From Ceriagrion tenellum (lineage: Eukaryota > Arthropoda > Insecta > Odonata > Coenagrionidae), in NCBI GenBank assembly GCA_963169105.1, contig OY720643.1:102187697-102251696 (forward strand): a DNA stretch of 64,000 nt, read 5' to 3'. Positions 60,807 through 64,000 of the stretch are shown one piece after another. The position numbers and the translations under genes were made by a program. Numbering within the stretch: the first letter of the stretch is position 1; the number at the start of each line of letters is the position of its first letter. A model generated the notes under the pieces. The model was not told the origin of the DNA and made no database searches. It was given only the letters and a program-made list of their open reading frames with translations.

Positions 60807-62250
60807 TTGCTAGATGCAACAGTTCCCCTTCAATATTGAGCTCCGTGTATTTTGTTTTCATTAGGGTCCACCTTAATTTTATTCTGACCACTCCACGGAT
60901 GGTCCTTTTTTGTACGCATTCTAGCTTGTTTCTTCAAGCCAACGTAATGTTACCGATAAACTAAGAAAACCTGGTGGTCTTCCGGTGGGCTCTCATGCTC
61001 CAGAAGGCCGTTAAACAAGCAAATGGCCCATGTTTTGATTTCTCATCCAGGTGAGCTGGCTTCCTCGAAAACCGAAGCCGTATTTTAATCAAGTGTATGA
61101 TCCCTTTAGCCTTGATTTCCTTTCCTGCTGCTGCTATATCTTTGTTGTCCACTGACTCCTGCTGTATGATCACCGGAAAAACTTTTATTTATAGATCTTC
61201 TTCTGAGTTTTAAACTCAAATCTTAAGTAAATCCCTTATCTAACTTTCTTTTAACCTTCTCTTACCTATATTAGATATAAAGTGAAGTTTTGTTTACCCG
61301 AGGCAATATGAGCTGAGTCTTGCTCGTTTAAACAAAATTTTGGATAGTATGGAATGATTGTGTATGAAATTAGGGCCACAACGTTGTGTGTTTGTGCTTT
61401 GCCTGACTGTATTTTTTTAAAGATTGGCATCAAGCATATTTCTTTTTAATATTAGCATTTACATTCGTCTGAATGAGCTGAACTACCTTTATACGGACTC
61501 AACATAATCATTTGTTCGTCGGATAATGCGGAAACTCGGCAAATCGGAACCCGAACAATCGATACTTCTGTTTGTGTTACTTTTTCACTGTTTGAGAATA
61601 TTCTCTTCTCTCATTAAAGACTAAAGGGAGATGAAACATATACCTTTAGAGCAAACTCTTTTGCAGAGTTTATACCCTCAATTTGGTATGAATATTTTAC
61701 GTTGGCGTTCATACTCACCAATTCAGAAATAACAGGTAGCATTTTTGAAGCTCTTTTACCTCCACTGAAAAGGATAAAAACTTATTCTTAAATTCGTAGA
61801 CATGCATAAATTGCCATCTTCCAGGGTGGAACATCTTCCAACAATTTCCTAATTAGTCATTTGAGTAAATATTTTCATCAATGATAAGAATTAATTTGTT
61901 TTGCAATTAACCCAAGAGAGTGTTGCTTTGTGTGCCAAATTGCGTGCTTCTATTATTTTGACGTGGAACTTTACCCCAAGTCTTTTGAACGTAGTATACT
62001 TTCCCACGGGTGACAATTATTATTAAATATATTTATACAGTCAATATTGAATGATAAAATGCTATAAATTAATTAAATTGCTAATTTAGTTACACTCTTG
62101 TTTTAATCAACCATTAAATTATATATTTCATGGAATTATGCGTATATTCAATATTGTGTTATATTCCCAGCATTAAAAAGTAATTTATGAAGAATTAGCG
62201 CCAATCTTGTGATCCACCCATAGAGGGGAAGAGAAAATGTTGCGTGAAAG
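60807..62250. other. No recognisable gene
   Basis: AT-rich sequence. No repeat or coding signal was recognised. Confidence 0.45.
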
Positions 62251-62306
62251 TCCTTAGACAAAGGACTTGCATGCAATGTTTACATGCAAGTCCTTTGCCT
62301 AAAGGA
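62251..62306. repeat. Strong small hairpin
   Basis: CAAAGGACTTGCATG (62259-62273) and its exact inverted copy (62283-62297) are separated by 9 bp. The pairing extends imperfectly through TCCTTAGA on the left and CCTAAAGGA on the right. It is of pre-miRNA stem size or slightly shorter. No terminator or transposon context was recognised. Confidence 0.8.
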
Positions 62307-64000
62307 AGAAACAAGAGTTATATGCTTTTCAGTGCCATTTTTTAAGCTATTGGCACTTTTATCCCGAAGCGCGGGCAGCGGTGCTGCCGCTAGTTGCTCT
62401 TGCTCGCGCTCCATCTGAGGAGTACGTGCTGAGAAATAGCGGTCTGTTAACACTCTAAAAGAAGTTAAGTGGCTTATAAATAAGTAAATTCATTACTTTA
62501 CACCCTAAATGCAATATTAGTGTTAAAGACTTGGTATAGATGAAAATCGACACGCTCCCATTTGCAATATTAACATTCGATTACCAGTCAGGGCGAATGA
62601 TTTTTCCATTGTGAATTTCACACAATTCTGTGAACACTGGCGGGTGACTCCGTTAAAGCAACTGCGCGACTAGTTCCGTGGTTCTTTGAAAATTACCAAA
62701 ATTTGCGTTCGATATCAATCGCTAAAATTTATTGATTTTCACGCCCGATTTGAATGCTGAAAAGAACTAAATTTTGCCGAGATATAAGTGACAACCATAT
62801 TTCATTTCTTTGAAACATAAGGGAATTGCTTCGTCTCTGGACCAATTTTCGTTAAATGGAGGTAGGATAATATAAGGCGTCATCCAACAACCCGCTTGCA
62901 GTGGATGCATTGATGGTGGAATATTTTATGAAGTAAAACCCACTCTTCTTGAGCTCCGAGGTGTAAAAGTGTCCCGGTTGCAATTTCCCCTTAGCAACTA
63001 CTCTTTTTATTTTACGCATTGCATGCAAATAAAATGAATTTCACGCTAAATTATATTATTAAACAGTTCACAGGAGAAATTCCATTCATTGGTAGCTTTA
63101 GTGACGAGACAGCTACCCTCTTTTCCACGGTTACGATATCATGGTCCTTAGGGACGGTCTGATCCATGGCCGACTCTCGTGAATTAGCAGAGTCCTGCAG
63201 AATTTCAAAACATTTTCTCTTCCCCTCCATGGGTCGGTCACAAGAGGCAGGACTTTTCTTAGATTGGCATTCAAATATATGTGGAGTAACTCCTTTTTTA
63301 TTCTTTAAGTCCCTCCTATAATTTTCCAATGCATATAATTTTCAGCATCCTCTCCTAACTAGAAAGAGTCGAAATAAATTAATGTACTAAATCAATATAT
63401 CAATACTAATCATAGCAGCTACTAATTCGATCTTGTGAGTCTTAAAATTGCAATTTAAAACACCCCGGCTCCCATTTACATGCTGTTTCTACAACCAGAA
63501 TGTTCACACTGAATAGCGGTCCCAATTGTGGAGGAATACATGTTTGATATAATATAGTCTTACGAGCTATACATAATAAATCGGAACACGCAAGAAAAAG
63601 TGCATAGGCTTGGTTCTTCACTCTCAATCGGTACAAAATTTTCAATTTACTTGCATTGATCGACACATCATCGCAAACGGGATGTTGCAGCTAAAGACAT
63701 CTTCTAATCGTCTCGTCGAGCTGTTGTACTGCACTTCTTCCGTAAAGTAGGATTATCCGGGACGCTGACCACTTTATTTGGCGTTGATGCTCGCGTACTT
63801 TTGAGCAGTGGCACATAACAGTATTCTTTATAGTTTTTATTTTTAGCAGTAATATTGCCTTTGATATTGCTGGACTCCTGCTTCGCGTTAATCGAAAATA
63901 CATAGCAAATTCTACTAAATATTTACCATCCAACTCAGAAAATATCACCGAGTGCCAACGTATAAACTGTATTTTGTCACCTTAAAAAGGTGTTAAATGA
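62307..64000. other. No recognised gene; GC-rich hairpin patch and unassigned minus-strand frames
   Basis: A GC-rich patch at 62360-62425 includes the inverted pair GCAGC/GCTGC. Minus-strand frames at 63051-63329, 63442-63666 and 63691-63948 (74-92 codons) show no domain that I can name with confidence. Confidence 0.35.

Noticed and set aside
63051..63948. Minus-strand frames, one ending with a GVTPHIF-like motif faintly resembling the end of a THAP domain
   Set aside because: No zinc ligands in the right spacing were found, and stops separate the frames. Too weak to annotate.
1..64000. CRISPR arrays, operons, rRNA or tRNA genes
   Set aside because: No regularly spaced repeats, no tightly packed long frames and no rRNA sequence were seen. 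tRNAs were not recognised by eye, although a covariance search could still find one.

Overview
This looks like a piece of a large, repeat-rich arthropod (probably insect) nuclear genome. It is AT-rich, has no bacterial gene layout, has long stretches without conserved coding sequence, and carries many decayed non-LTR retrotransposon pieces. The only host coding sequence I recognise has its best match to the insect PC2 (amontillado) prohormone convertase. I cannot name the species from the sequence.

Layout. From 1 to about 52 kb I see no convincing host exon. The stretch is intergenic or intronic DNA dotted with retroelement relics. Reverse-transcriptase C-terminal tails lie near 0.6, 10.1, 12.1, 20.9, 23.2, 24.8, 33.5 and 50.1 kb, and two more lie near 55.5 and 57.1 kb. 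A longer 5'-truncated LINE at 13.9-17.0 kb keeps the end of the endonuclease, most of the RT and the C-terminal region. It is broken by frameshifts and by a 286-bp insertion with a 7-bp target-site duplication (TSD). A 664-bp LINE insertion at 29.6-30.3 kb has a 12-bp TSD and an inverted 5' segment, as produced by twin priming.

A second class of elements is the most unusual signal. At least six fold-back sequences (7.3, 19.2, 19.6, 19.9, 37.1 and 60.6 kb) are built from two inverted arms of about 60-130 bp around a short spacer. Four have a unique tail on one side and flanking direct repeats of 8-13 bp. Near the centre most carry hammerhead-ribozyme-like signatures (CTGANGA, a hairpin, then GAAAC). 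The 19.6-kb copy has two head-to-head motifs with the CTGATGA, GAAAC and GTC core plus a GTAC/GTAC stem I. I interpret these as pieces of Penelope-like retroelement terminal repeats.

At 52.5 kb the minus strand carries the first coding exon of a PC2-type proprotein convertase: a signal peptide, the start of the prodomain and a GTGAGT splice donor. It sits at the edge of a GC-rich, CpG-rich island of about 1.3 kb that includes G-quadruplex-type sequence. Upstream of the gene (54-58 kb) a repeat of about 200-250 bp occurs four times. No second exon of the gene was recognised in the window. The rest, up to 64 kb, is anonymous AT-rich DNA with two LINE relics, one fold-back element and a strong small hairpin.
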